Part shown: one piece after another, positions 43,705 to 53,936 of the stretch | How the letters are laid out: each line of letters starts with the position of its first letter | Position numbering within the stretch: position 1 is the first letter of the stretch | Source of the DNA: Temnothorax longispinosus | Lineage: Eukaryota; Arthropoda; Insecta; Hymenoptera; Formicidae | Length of the DNA stretch: 64,000 bases | Assembly (NCBI RefSeq): GCF_030848805.1 | Contig: NW_027270036.1 | Location: forward strand, 319,965-383,964 | Reading direction: 5' to 3' | The notes under the pieces: generated by a model | Told to the model about the DNA's origin: nothing | The model's database searches: none | Seen by the model: only the letters and a program-made list of their open reading frames with translations | Made by a program: the position numbers and the translations under genes

Positions 43705-45345
43705 TTTTTTAAAAAAGGTAAAAAAAAGTGCCAAGTACACGCAATGTATTTTGTAAATTCAAAAATCTAACCTAAGTGGTAGCTTTATATCTTCTTCACA
43801 AAATTATATTACCTAACTTAACTCAAGTGACATGTATTTCAAAAAAAGATGTGAAATCTTTAAATTAAGGTGGTACTGCATGTACTTGCAAGTCAAATAG
43901 GCAACTATTTTTATTAGTGATAAATAAATGTGATTTTTGTCCGTGAAAATCAGCATATAATTAGATTTATTATTTATGACATCTTTAATGTTATACGACC
44001 TTTACGTAATTAAAATATTGAGACAAAAGTCACATCTTTTACTAGAGTTGTGAGCCGTGTGAATATACGTACAACAGCAGCGCGGCAACGAATAAATGAT
44101 GACATTTTATAACCTCATTGTATTGAAACTTGTATTTATTCAGTATTGCAGATCTTGATGCAACCTAATTTTAATTCTTTTCAGAAATGGACGAATATTT
44201 TTATTTCACCCTTTGCTTTATTCAGCGTCCAGAACATGGTAAACGAATGTTTTGAGATATGCGCTATACTCATCAGCTGACACATGCGACGTTGCCAAGC
44301 TGCCGCTAATGCTGCTCGAGTCCAGCCGTCAGTTCCGTGTTGTCGATTTAGTCAATCGAAAATTACGTTTTATTAATATATGGTACGGTCAATGAACTCG
44401 TGCTTTCATCCAGTATCTTGCAAAATGTTTATTGCATCGTTTCGTCAGTTTTTGGTTCGTTTATCTAGTTTTGTAGTATTGCAATTTTTGCAGCATAAGC
44501 GCTTTAACCTCGTTTTTCGGATAAGGGGTCCCCGCACCGCGTTAAATTGGCAAAGTTTACGGACATATATCTCCGGAATCAAACGGTAAAAAAATCCGAA
44601 ATTTTACAGACACACGCGAGGAACGTTAATCTTTCATTTCATATTAAATTTTTCGGGCTAAGTACATATGACCTAAATGCATGAACCACCTTAAATTGCG
44701 CCAATTGTAAAGAGAATATGTATATTGCTTTGAAAGATAATTGTTATGCAACTACTTTAAAGGAATAAAACCCAAATGGTATCTTCGTATTCCTATTCAA
44801 GGGTCTTTCTATTTTAAACCCAAGTGATAATAGCTTCTTAATTCTTTTTAACAAATTTTTAATTTTAATATTACAAAGAATCATTTTAATTACAAAGAAT
44901 TAAAGAAGTAACAGTACAAAATAAAAATACTTAATTAAAACAAAATAAATAAATTTTTCTTATAAAAAAACTTGGCGCTGCTTTTTTACTCCTGTCGCAT
45001 TCTTCCCTAAATTATGTTTATTGTTTTTTATTCAATCAAAAATCTTAGTACTAATGTTTAAATTTTAATGTTTAAATTTCAAAGTCTAGCAGCGCCAAGT
45101 TTTTTTACAAGAAAAATTTATTTATTTTGTTTTAATTAAATATTTTTATTTTGTACTGTTACTTCTTTAATCCTTTGTAATTAAAATGATTCTTTGTAAT
45201 ATTAAAATTAAAAATTTGTTAAAGAGAATTAAGAAACTATAAATAAAGCTACCACTTAGGTTAGATTTTTGAATTTACAAAATACATTGCGTGTACTTGG
45301 CATTTTTTTTACCTTTTTTGAAAAAGGTAATTTTGTACTGATATC
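43705..45345. mobile_element. Inverted-repeat element (family R) inside the aminopeptidase
   Basis: Left end ACCTTTTTTAAAAAAGGTAAAAAAAAGTGCCAAG and right end its complement followed by AATTTTGTACTG. Inner arms at 44830-44990 and 45085-45240 (AGCAGCGCCAAGTTTTTTTA) also pair. Related copies lie at 53937-54425 and 62398-62700. The first 11 bases of the family end (CAGTACAAAAT) are missing on the left. The element itself is interrupted at 43867. Confidence 0.75.
43867..44692. mobile_element. 826-bp insertion within the family-R element
   Basis: Ends AAGGTGGT and ACCACCTT, flanked by AAATT (43862-43866, 44693-44697). The family copy at 62640 shows the uninterrupted CTTTAAATTGCGCC. No ORF with a known domain (the 69-residue ORF at 44380 is unsupported). 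Confidence 0.78.
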
Positions 45346-45687
45346 ACCTATTTTGTAGTGTTAAGCAAGGGGATCTGCAAAACATTTTTATTTTTTATTT
45401 TTTAATTATTCACAAAATTAGCAATAACAACAAATACATAAAAATTAATAATATTTAAGTAAAAGTAAATTATACATTTCTCACAAAAATTGAAGGAACA
45501 CTAAATTTATCTTTAAAAATAGGCAAAATTCGAGCAGCTGTAACTTTGTTAAAAATGAATAAAATTTAAATTTCAAGCTTAAAACCTCTACTTTCGAAAG
45601 GTTACTATTATTCGTCCAATTTTTATTATGTCTAGACATAATTTTAATTCAGCGAATTTTTATTATGTCATGACATAATTTTAATTC
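45346..45687. other. AT-rich flank
   Basis: A ~38-bp phrase, TTTTTATTATGTC.AGACATAATTTTAATTC, occurs twice (45625-45690). No gene. Confidence 0.5.
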
Positions 45688-46266
45688 TGCCGCTACGGAA
45701 TTTTTAAGTCGATTTTTATGAATTAAGCTTGAATTCGATGTCTAGGTGTCCCAGGTTGCCGATAACGAGGTCCACATAGTGCGCTTCATAGTTTTCGGTG
45801 TCCAGGTGTATTAATACCTTGAATTTGATGTCCACGTGTTCCAGGTTGCCGATGACGGGTTCCAGATAGTGCGCTCCATAGTTTTCGGTGTCCAGGTGTA
45901 ATAATACGTTGAATTCGATGTCTCGGTGTCCCACGTTGCCGATGACGAGGTCAACGTACGATTACACCTGGACACCGAAAACTATGAAGCGCACTATCTG
46001 GATCCCGTCATCGGCAACCTGGAACACGTGGACATCGAATTCAAAGTATTAATACACGTAGATACCGAAAACTACGGAGCGCACAATGTGGACCTCGTCA
46101 TTGGCAACCTGGGACACGTAGACATCGAATTCAACGTATTATTACACCTGGACACCGAAAACTATAAAGCGCACTATCTGGACCCTCGTCATCGGCAACC
46201 TGGGATACCTAGACATCGAATTCAAGCTTGATTCATAAGAATCGACTTAAAAATTCCCTAGCGGCA
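45688..46266. repeat. Palindromic 90-bp minisatellite, coding on both strands
   Basis: Two arrays of the same 90-bp unit face each other around ~45955. On the plus strand (45926-46231) each unit reads as 30 residues with DTENYEAHYLDPVIGNL and HVDIEFKVL; the minus strand (45934-45716) reads the same repeat. Outer flanks (GAATTTTTAAGTCGA and complement) extend the inverted repeat. No start context, signal peptide or known domain is seen. Confidence 0.85.
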
Positions 46267-46590
46267 CTTTCTGCCAAAAGCGTATAGAAAACCTCTTTTT
46301 CCGGCAGCGGTGGTAATACGATGTAAGGATATGAAATCTCTCTCCAGATAAACATGAAGCAATTGACTCAATATATATACCTAATTTACCTAAATAAAAA
46401 TCTTCCTCCTGACCGATAAGTCTATCGACCTAATTTACCTACTAGATCGATCGAAATACGCGCGCGATATCGAAACTGGCGATACCTGCGCCGCCAGTGT
46501 CGAAAAAGTCAAAGTGACATTTCTCTGTTATATGACATATATATGTTATATATGTTATATATATGTTATAAGACGTCGGCGTTAGGAGTA
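46267..46590. other. Spacer with TATA repeats
   Basis: Short ATATGTTAT repeats at 46530-46570. Nothing else recognised. Confidence 0.5.
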
Positions 46591-46951
46591 TCTCAACATC
46601 TCGGGTACTCGCAACCCGTCGCGTCGCGTAAAAGAGTCACGGTCGGTCTCGCTCCGCGTGTACTTGGCACGAGACACTACCGTGTCTCTTGATCTTAATA
46701 AAAAATTTTCACATTTCGACTTTGCGTCGCAATATCTCCGCTCGTAGGGCACGTAGCGGAATATTATAAGAGAAACCCCCCCCCTAATTGGACCCCAAGC
46801 TATCGATCAAGCCTACTTAGGACTTGATCCGTTCACTCGTTATCGAGATCTCAACATTTCGGGTACTCGCAACCCGTCGCGTCGCGTAAAAGAGTCACGG
46901 TCGGTCTCGCTCCGCGTGTACTTGGCACGAGACACTACCGTGTCTCTTGAT
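46591..46951. repeat. Hairpin repeat family H, two 103-bp direct copies
   Basis: Copies at 46591-46693 and 46849-46951 begin TCTCAACAT and end with the hairpin GAGACAC-TACC-GTGTCTC and TTGAT. The spacer contains CCTACTTAGGACTTGATCC. Inverted relatives start at 49257 and 58372. The second copy abuts aminopeptidase exon sequence. A Helitron-like end is possible but not shown. Confidence 0.8.
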
Positions 46952-47298
46952 ATTCATTAATTGTAAGTACGTCGGATGGAACGACTATATCAATTGGTAT
47001 CCAATAAAACTCATTGTCAGTGGTATTTCTATTTACTATAGAAACCGTTCCTGCAACAAAACACGTTAAAGTGATTTATAGAATTTTAGAAATATACGTG
47101 TAAGAAAATGCCGGAAGAACGATATAATAAAAAAATTATATAATACTACCTGAGTATAAGTGTTAATATGGAATAAGTTAATGTAACATTGACGACGGGA
47201 TATCCCAGTTGATTCGTCCAAGTGTTCATGACTTTCTCGACACTTGCGTTTCTATTGCCAATTGGTATCGATATAAACGACTCGAAGCTTTCCCATAT

Positions 47299-47790
47299 AA
47301 CCCATATAAGTAGCAGGGGGGAAAAATAGGTCTTGCCCTACAAAAGGCTGGGTAGTTCTGATTTTTGGATATGTTTTATATTTTGGGGTCCTAATGAAAA
47401 ATCCAAGTTTTCGACCTTGGCGCACTTCCGCTCGCGCCGCCATCTTGAAAAAATGGAGCACAAAACCGGTTTTTTCGGAATATCTCCTTACTAGTAGGTA
47501 TTTAGGCAAAAATAGTTATTATCAATTTTATAAAAGATATAATTCCCTACAACTTTTGTCTGAAACATTTTTTCGTATATGCAATAGATAGCGAGCTACA
47601 GCACTGTAAAGTGGAACAAATTATTAAAAATTTCACAAAAGGCTCCTTTGTAAGCATATTTTATTATAATTATTGTTTATTAATTTCTATTAATATAAAT
47701 TAATTATTATTATTATTAACAGTAGTAATAGGACTCTAAGATTTAAAATCGATATAATGTGAGAATGCCGTCTAGTCCGAGCTTTTGGAT
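47299..47790. other. Unassigned sequence upstream of an aminopeptidase exon
   Basis: Contains GACCTTGGCGCACTTCCGCTC in a GC-richer patch (47405-47460) and AT-rich flanks. No HEXXH-encoding exon is visible here, although one would be expected between 47.3 and 48.6 kb. Confidence 0.5.
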
Positions 47791-47794
47791 CTAA

Positions 47795-48169
47795 GTAACG
47801 AAATAATTTTTCATGTGAATTTTTAGTATAGATATTATTTCCAACAAATACTGCGCGCCAACTAAATTGTCGGTCTTGAAACACAGCATGTTTGTAAGAA
47901 TAGTAAATTTACATATTTTTAAATCAATAATCGATTTAATTTTTGATGCTGATACGCATAGTATCTAACATCTCCTCCTCTCAAATATTACTGTAAAGAA
48001 TTTATTGCGAAAAATATCACCTCAGCCAGGATTCAAACCTGAACCTCCCTCATACCGTGCGGGCGTCTCATCAATTCGATCACCGAGGCATGAGATGATT
48101 TTTCTCGCGAAATAATTTTTTGTGTGAATTTTTAATACTATTTCCAATAAATACTGCGCGCCAACTTGA
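47795..48169 (-). repeat. tRNA-like SINE fragment between ~62-bp direct repeats
   Basis: CGAAATAATTTTTC.TGTGAA ... AAATACTGCGCGCCAAC occurs at ~47797-47861 and ~48107-48166. Between them (about 48020-48095) the minus strand has a tRNA-like segment with box B GGTTTGAATCC and pairing ends CCTCGG/CTGAGG. Confidence 0.5.
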
Positions 48170-48609
48170 ACATATAAATTAATTATTATTTATTTATAAT
48201 TAAATAAAATAAATATACGTAAAATATTTTCAGCCTACGAATATGTTTAAAACATAAGCCCACATAGGGGTAATATGCCACTTTTGCAACACTTTTGTAT
48301 TTCTTTTTTTTTAATAGTAAAGAATCAAAATATTTCATTAAAACCATATATAAAAAACAGATAAAAGAAAGAAAAAGAAGACCAGTATGCAAAGATACCT
48401 CAAAAAGAAAGAGAAATAGGAAAAAAAATCATATTTTTCTTAAGTATGGCATATTCCCCCGAGTTACCCTATACTAAAATTAAATTTTATAGCATTTATG
48501 TACGTCTTTCTTCATTAAAGTAACGATTTCTTTTTTCTATAAGCGATGTAATAGTTTTGACTGGTATTGATGTATTTATATAAATGTTAAAGAAAAATAG
48601 CAATGTTAT
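48170..48609. other. AT-rich sequence between pseudogene exons
   Basis: No supported gene. ORFs are Lys-rich chance runs. Confidence 0.5.
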
Positions 48610-48756
48610 CGGAAAGTAACAAGACCCCAGTTCTCCATCGCGCCCATGGAGAAATCTGGAATTCCCACCAACTCCAGCTTAGGTAAAGGACAGTCGATGT
48701 CCGTAATATTCTGATGTGACTCATCAAGAAGCTCCACGCCAATATTTTGAGCATAT
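48610..48756 (-). pseudogene. Aminopeptidase pseudogene, GAMEN exon
   Basis: After the acceptor TATATAG the frame reads ...LPKLELVGIPDFSMGAMENWG and LVTF. The sequence at the expected donor is CG/ATAACA, with A in place of G. GAMEN binds the substrate N-terminus in M1 enzymes. Confidence 0.85.
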
Positions 48757-48896
48757 CTATATATATAAAAGTATATGAAATCTAGTATAGATCTAGAGTG
48801 CCACCACGCTCATCCGCCATCCCACCTTCCCCGGGTCTCTACTTCTCCCTCGCATCGCAATAAAACAAGAGAATAAAAAGGAAAAGAAAATGAAAT

Positions 48897-48922
48897 GTGT
48901 GTGTGTGTGTGTGTGTGTGCAG
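48897..48922. repeat. (GT)n microsatellite
   Basis: About 13 GT units. Confidence 0.95.
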
Positions 48923-48960
48923 CGTAACATGTCTTAGATCTTAGATTGTTATCTACACGA

Positions 48961-49215
48961 TTTTTTTTTTTTTTTTTTTTTTTTTGTGGGAGAGGAAAAA
49001 TGCCTCGGCGCATCCCTGACCCCGGCTGTCAGGGTATGTGGGGCTTGCACCCACTAAAAAACCTCTCCCAAAACCCAGGGCAAAGGACTAGGATTACGAC
49101 ACACGGGACACACGAGGTATTTCATCACATGCCGCAATAAAGCCCCTCGCACGAAGCGACAAAAACACCGTAAGCCTCATTCAAAAACACACGGGAAATA
49201 AACTATAAACGTTTA
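48961..49215 (-). mobile_element. Possible non-LTR retroelement 3' end (poly-A on minus strand)
   Basis: A 26-base T run is followed by structured GC-rich sequence (GACCCCGGCTGTCAGGG, AACCCAGGGCAAAGGACTAGG). This orientation fits a LINE or SINE tail on the minus strand. No reverse transcriptase segment is present. Confidence 0.45.
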
Positions 49216-49256
49216 ACGGTTAAACAAAAACCTGTTTTGCGCGGAAGCCAAATCAA

Positions 49257-49505
49257 GAGACACGGTAGTGTCTCGTGCCAAGTACGCGCGAAGCGAGACG
49301 CACCGTGACTCTTTTACGCAAACGCATTAGTTGCGAGTATCCGAGATTTTGAGATCTCAATAACGAGTGAACGGATCAATTTCTAAGTAGGTTCGATCGA
49401 TCGCTTGGGGTTTGATTTATAAATAAAAGTCTTTTTTTTTCGTTACGTGCCCTACGAGCGAAGATATTACGATGCAAAGTCCAAATGTGGAAAATTTTTT
49501 TTTAA
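49257..49505 (-). repeat. Hairpin repeat family H, inverted copy (dup A)
   Basis: Begins AAGAGACACGGTAGTGTCTC and runs through CTCAATAACGAGTGAACGGATC to CCTACGAGCGAAGATATT, the reverse complement of the 46.59-46.95 kb layout. Confidence 0.8.
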
Positions 49506-49764
49506 GAAACGTCCACGTCGGACAAAAATGGCGGCTGGTGTGTCACTTTCCCATTTTTGACACGAGATTGCACTCGTGCACTGTCGCAGTGCGTGACAGT
49601 TTTTTACAACCTAGAAAAGAATAAGTGTAAGTGTGTGATAGTCGTGATCGTTGCCGCGTCGTGACAGATAGTGAAATATATATAAGTATTGACCGTAGAG
49701 AGCTGATGCCAAGAGATCTTTTTAAGAAGGAAGGTGTATCTACAAATGCCTTGTAAAAGTTGTC

Positions 49765-49935
49765 AAACTGTATGTTTACGCGAGCGTTACTTCTGTAGTA
49801 ACTTACGATAATTCACTCGTTTACGCGGAGTAAATTATCGTAAGGTACTACAAAATCCCGTTTACGCGAAGGAAAATTCTGTTTACGCGAAGGAATTATC
49901 GTAAGTTTACTACGCTCGCGTAAACGTAGTAAGTG
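49765..49935. other. Cluster of TTTACGCG and TTATCGTAA motifs (dup A)
   Basis: GTTTACGCG occurs repeatedly in both orientations along with ACGATAATTC and GTAGTAACTTACG, forming nested short palindromes. It could be a regulatory or replication-related cluster, or a decayed MITE. The same cluster is in copy B (58905-59095). Confidence 0.5.
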
Positions 49936-49998
49936 AAATATATAAAGTATTAACCACAGAGAGTTGATGTCGAGGAGATCTTTAAAAGAAGGAAGGTA

Positions 49999-50893
49999 GG
50001 GTAGACCGGGGACAAAAGTAACAGGGTACAGTTGTAACATCGTGAATATTTCTTAAACTATAAAAGGTATGTGTGTATGACCGCGAGGCGAGATCCGCTA
50101 GATAGAGCGGCATTTGTTCCTTAGTTCATTGCCGCCCCTCGCGGAACGTGCACGTGTGCAGGAGAAGAAGTTACTTTTTTCCTTCCTGAAGTAAGTTTTC
50201 TTACGTGCATAAAATCTGAAATATTTTTTTTTCTTTATGCCGAAGGTATAAGGTTTTATTTTTATATGTTTTAGTGATTATTTATGTTGATGATTTGCAT
50301 AATACGATTGACTTTCATCCAGATATTTATGTAAAAAATTTACTTTGAATCATAAAATATCATTAGGGGACAATTGTAACATCAATGCCTGGGAACAGTT
50401 GTAGCGTTACAATTGTCCCCGTGCTCGGGGACAACTTCAACTTAATCTAACCCTTTAAATATATATGATTATAAATAATCTTTCAGTTGAGAAAACAGTA
50501 TTATTTGTTTTTGTTTGCTATAATGTAAAAATACTGATATTGTCATGTAACAAATTATTTTATCATTAAAGTTGCATTTTTTATAGAAAATTTGTAAGAT
50601 TGATTACATAAACCTACTAAATAACCATTATTTTGTTTATAGATGATGTGGTACAATCGTTCCCCTCTGCTATTACAATTGTCCCGGGGGTTGGGACGGT
50701 TGTAACAGTATTCCTTATATTCTTTAAACAATAATAACTTTTTTCCTAGTTACATTACTGAATTCAGCACAAGAAAATTTTGTAGTCAAATAAATTCTAC
50801 ATCTAAAGGTACAGGTCTTTTTTACGTAGATATTATATTTTAACTGTTATAAAATCTTAAACTCAAAATGTTACTTTTGTCCCCGGTCTACCC
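49999..50893. mobile_element. 895-bp TA-flanked MITE (only in dup A)
   Basis: Ends GGGTAGACCGGGGACAAAAG and complement; TA on both sides. Copy B has the uninterrupted GGTATATCC (near 59150). Inside, GGGGACAATTGTAAC-like motifs recur in both directions. No transposase. A Tc1/mariner origin is inferred from TA. Confidence 0.9.
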
Positions 50894-51319
50894 TATATCC
50901 AAAATTGCACACGCACGTATATGCTGTCTTGTAAAAGTTGTCGAACTATATGTTTATGCGAGTGAGTACATCTGTAGTAACTTACAGTAATTCATATTAA
51001 GATACGTCGTCGTCTCTCAATCAGAGAAACGTAACCTTCACTACTTTCAACGGTGGCTCTTGATTTCCGATCATAATAGTTACTATAAAATCTCCCGTTT
51101 ACGCGGAGGAATTATCGTATCGTAAGTTACTATACAGAAGTAACGTTTGCGTAAATAGGTTATAAAAATAACACGATGTTATATATGTTGTTTGCCGTGA
51201 ATATATATATATATATATATATATGTGATTTCTGCCTAGGGCTCTGAATGTCATCTAGTCATACATATCAAGAATTTTCGATGGGCTTCTTCAGAAGATA
51301 GGATACGAAGAAAATCCTA

Positions 51320-51455
51320 ATGCATGATGACGATATCACAAAAATGCTAAGGCTAGATGCCACGAAATGTGCATGTACCGTCGGTCACGCGGAATGCAAG
51401 AGAAAATCCGCCGTTAAATTGAGCGAACATTCACGAATCCTGATACCCACAAGTA
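51320..51455 (+). other. Conserved 45-codon ORF upstream of XAP5 copy A
   Basis: MHDDDITKMLRLDATKCACT... is open to a possible donor at CACAAG/TAATTT and is identical in copy B (59625). It does not match the XAP5 N-terminus that I know. It could be an exon of a fused gene or chance. Confidence 0.3.
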
Positions 51456-51932
51456 ATTTCTTACAATCTTCTTATGATCCTGATTATCTCATAATTTGTA
51501 TTTTTGTACGTGTATTTTATGCTTTGATAGAAGGAACGTGAAAAAGAGCAGGAAAAGGAAAGAGCACTAGCGGCGAAGCAGACAGAAAAGAACAAACAGA
51601 AGAGACAGATTCAAGCTTTGTCTTTTAATCTGGACGAAGACGAAGATGAAGCTGAGATGTCTTCTGACGAAGGCAATGCCGAAAAATCCCCGCAGTCAGA
51701 AAATGTACAATTTGATGGCCCTGCGATTAAAAAGATTTAGAAAAATCCAGATGTAGATACATGTTTTTTGCCAGTAGGGAAAGGGACGAGGAGGAAAATA
51801 AACTTAGGGAAGAATTGAGACAAGAATGGGCTAGAAAGCAGAACGCGTTGAAGGAAGAAGAAATTGAGATCACATTCAGTTATTGGGATGGATTTGACCA
51901 TCGTCGGAGTGTTATAATGAAAAAAGGTGAAA

Positions 51933-52698
51933 AGCCGGCTACACACGTTCCGGTAAAACTGTCAGGTATGCCTGCGCAGGCACGCCTGTGCAGGTCTACC
52001 GGATGCCCGTAGTGCACCCACACGTTCCGGTAAACCTGCCAGTATTCACGCTGACCATGGCATCGACAGACGATGCTTTAGCGGTAGTCGGCTTATTATT
52101 AGCAAAAAAGTGTGTAAAACATAAGATAAAACGTGAAATATGGTGTAAAGAATGGCTGAAAAAAAGACAACGTTATTCACATGTGAACTTGTTAAATGAA
52201 CTGCAGTTTGCACCTAAAGATTGGCATAATAAACACATTGCAACCTTAGGTGCAGTTACAATAAATGCGTTAAGTTTAATAAATGAAGTTATTTTGCCAT
52301 GGAATTTCACCTTCATTTACAAAATAATTCATAAAATCTTCTCTAACTTTTTTTTAGCAGCATTAGCGGTATTTCCTGGGTTTCTACGATCTAAACTTTC
52401 CATGTTAGAGTCTCTTGTTGTCTCCATTCTTCATGGATATACATATAATATCGATATTCGATAGCTAAATCGCGCCAATGGCCGCTCTCAGGCTTCTCTT
52501 TGGTGGTACACACGCTCCGGTTTGCCTGCGCAGGCCACTCCGGCGCAGGCATATCGAATGACTTTTCGTATTTGCTCCGGTCGCCTGCACAGGTCAAAAT
52601 AACTACGCAGTTTTATCATCTACACGTTCCGATAGACCTGCACAGGCGTGCCTGCGCAGGCATACCTGACAGTTTTACCGGAACGTGTGTAGCCGGCT
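51933..52698. mobile_element. 766-bp Harbinger-type element in XAP5 intron (only in dup A)
   Basis: ~66-bp terminal inverted repeats begin AGCCGGCTACACACGTTCCG; AAA flanks both sides. The ends carry several CCTGCGCAGG palindromes. The empty site is in copy B near 60230. Inserted just after the donor of the exon ending at 51926. Confidence 0.9.
52057..52290 (+). pseudogene. N-terminal fragment of a Harbinger-like transposase
   Basis: From an ATG near 52057: LAVVGLLLAKK ... KREIWCKEWLKKRQRYSHVN and LLNELQFAPKDWHN, the layout of Harbinger transposase N-termini (basic-aromatic segment, then a leucine-rich step). The rest of the ORF (to 52464) loses similarity; the DDE region is deleted. It shows how this short element derives from an autonomous one. 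Confidence 0.65.
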
Positions 52699-53496
52699 AA
52701 AGAAAGGTGTCTCAGTGATTTAGAGAACGTTTAAGTTATTAAAATACTCCAGTGTCACTTTTGGAGTAACATTGGCATGATATATAATGTTCTGCTGCAT
52801 AAATTAAATTTTCACATACAGGTAATTCTATCTATTAGGTTCTTCAGAGATGTTTAGAAGTTCTGAGGCCCGAATTCAGCGAGCTTAAAACAGTAATGGC
52901 TGATCAGTTAATGTATGTCAAGAAGAATCTTATATTACCGCACCATTATACGTTTTACTGCAACTGTAACTGATTTTATTGTAACTAAGGTAAATATACT
53001 AAATGATAAAACTTATGAAGCAATATCACAATGTTGGCATGTTATTTTAATGTATGTAATATTGCGATTAGGCACGAGGAAAGAGCGGGCCTCTGTTCAC
53101 ATTTGACGTTCACGATGATATTCGTATTATGCACGATGCTTCTGTCGAAACCGAGGAATCACATGTCGGAAAAGTTTTACTTAGGTATTTATTATTAAAA
53201 GAATATTTTGCATAATTCTTTTTTATGTTATTTTTTTATTTTTCTCATTAGATCATGGTACGAAAGGAACAAACACATTTTTCCAGCGAGTAGATGGGAA
53301 CCTTTTGATCCAACGAAAAGTTACGACAAGTATACAGTGTCGGATAAAAATAGGAAGAAAGCTAAAATCTGATCTTAGATTCAACGAATTGTCCAATTTT
53401 GTTTAAAGGATTCAGATTCAAGGACTGTATCATAAATATTATAACCAGATAAATAACTTTGTTTTATCGTACAATTGATTCATTATAAAACAGCTG

Positions 53497-53545
<49 letters not shown>
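53497..53545. repeat. (TA)n, empty site of the 214-bp MITE
   Basis: A plain TA run between CAGCTGAT and TGTAGCTACATTG. In copy B the same run contains the MITE at 61058. Confidence 0.93.
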
Positions 53546-53548
<3 letters not shown>

Positions 53549-53936
53549 AGCTACATTGTATTTTTAAGGACTGTGATTTTAATTCATTCAGTTATGTGAT
53601 AATATTTAATTCATTTACTCGATTATGTAGCTCTACTAAATAGTTAAGTTTTTGCAAACATTTGGATGGAAAATAAAAATACATGAATAGTTTAATGACT
53701 TGAATATAATAATTACAATATGAAAATACAAAACCATACTTTAATTCATTCCGATAACAGTCAGAAACAGTATTAAAATATTAATCCATGATCAGATCCT
53801 CTAACAGAAATCTATTTACAAATATTAAATGTATTATCTCTTCGGTTTATATGTATATGTGCAAAAGGAAATAGACCAATCCATCTCTTTATGCATATGC
53901 TTATGCACCTATGCAAGTTTGTCTGGGTTGACCTTA

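Larger units (their letters stand above)
41318..48756 (-). pseudogene. Aminopeptidase N-like (M1 family) pseudogene
   Basis: M1 aminopeptidases remove N-terminal residues; insect forms are often GPI-anchored at the gut surface. Pieces on the minus strand: 48756-48610 with the GAMEN exopeptidase motif (VGIPDFSMGAMENWG); 47298-47150 (VMNTWTNQLGYPVV); 47050-46952 (NEFYWIPIDIV); 43704-43130 (QTGFYRVNYD ... VLNCAQIIDD); 42735-42568; 42180-42022; 41948-41869; 41524-41318, ending in a hydrophobic tail that fits a GPI signal. The last four junctions keep phase with GT-AG. The HEXXH zinc site is absent from 47.3-48.6 kb. Two adjacent stops lie at 43561-43566, the GAMEN exon has AT where a GT donor belongs, and no N-terminal exons are seen. 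Inactivated. Confidence 0.85.
51531..53372 (+). pseudogene. XAP5/FAM50-like pseudogene, copy A
   Basis: XAP5-family proteins are conserved nuclear proteins linked to splicing. Exon pieces: 51531-51926 (KEREKEQEKE, SFNLDEDEDE, KNPDVDT, ENKLREELRQEWARKQ, EIEITFSYWDG); 52839-52989 (FSELKTVMADQLMYVKKNLILPHHYTFY); 53072-53184 (ARGKSGPLFTFDVHDDIR, ESHVGKVLLR); 53252-53372 (SWYERNKHIFPASRWEPFDP to a stop). Introns are kept, so it is not a processed copy. Breaks: TAG before KNPDVDT, one base missing after FLP, ~13 extra bases before the DFIVTK coding sequence, and N-terminal exons absent. Copy B shares these. Confidence 0.9.
49253..53840. repeat. Segmental duplication, copy A
   Basis: Matches 58367-61622 nearly base for base outside three insertions. 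It starts with the hairpin repeat AATCAAGAGACACGGTAGTG and ends near AACAGAAATCTATTTACAAA. It contains a motif-rich upstream region, an XAP5-like pseudogene and two insertions absent from copy B. Confidence 0.93.

Noticed and set aside
45926..46231. A host repeat-protein gene
   Set aside because: Mirror copy on the other strand and lack of start or signal make a minisatellite the safer call; retained as a finding.
47300..48600. Search for the HEXXH exon of the aminopeptidase
   Set aside because: No HExxH coding sequence could be read on the minus strand here.
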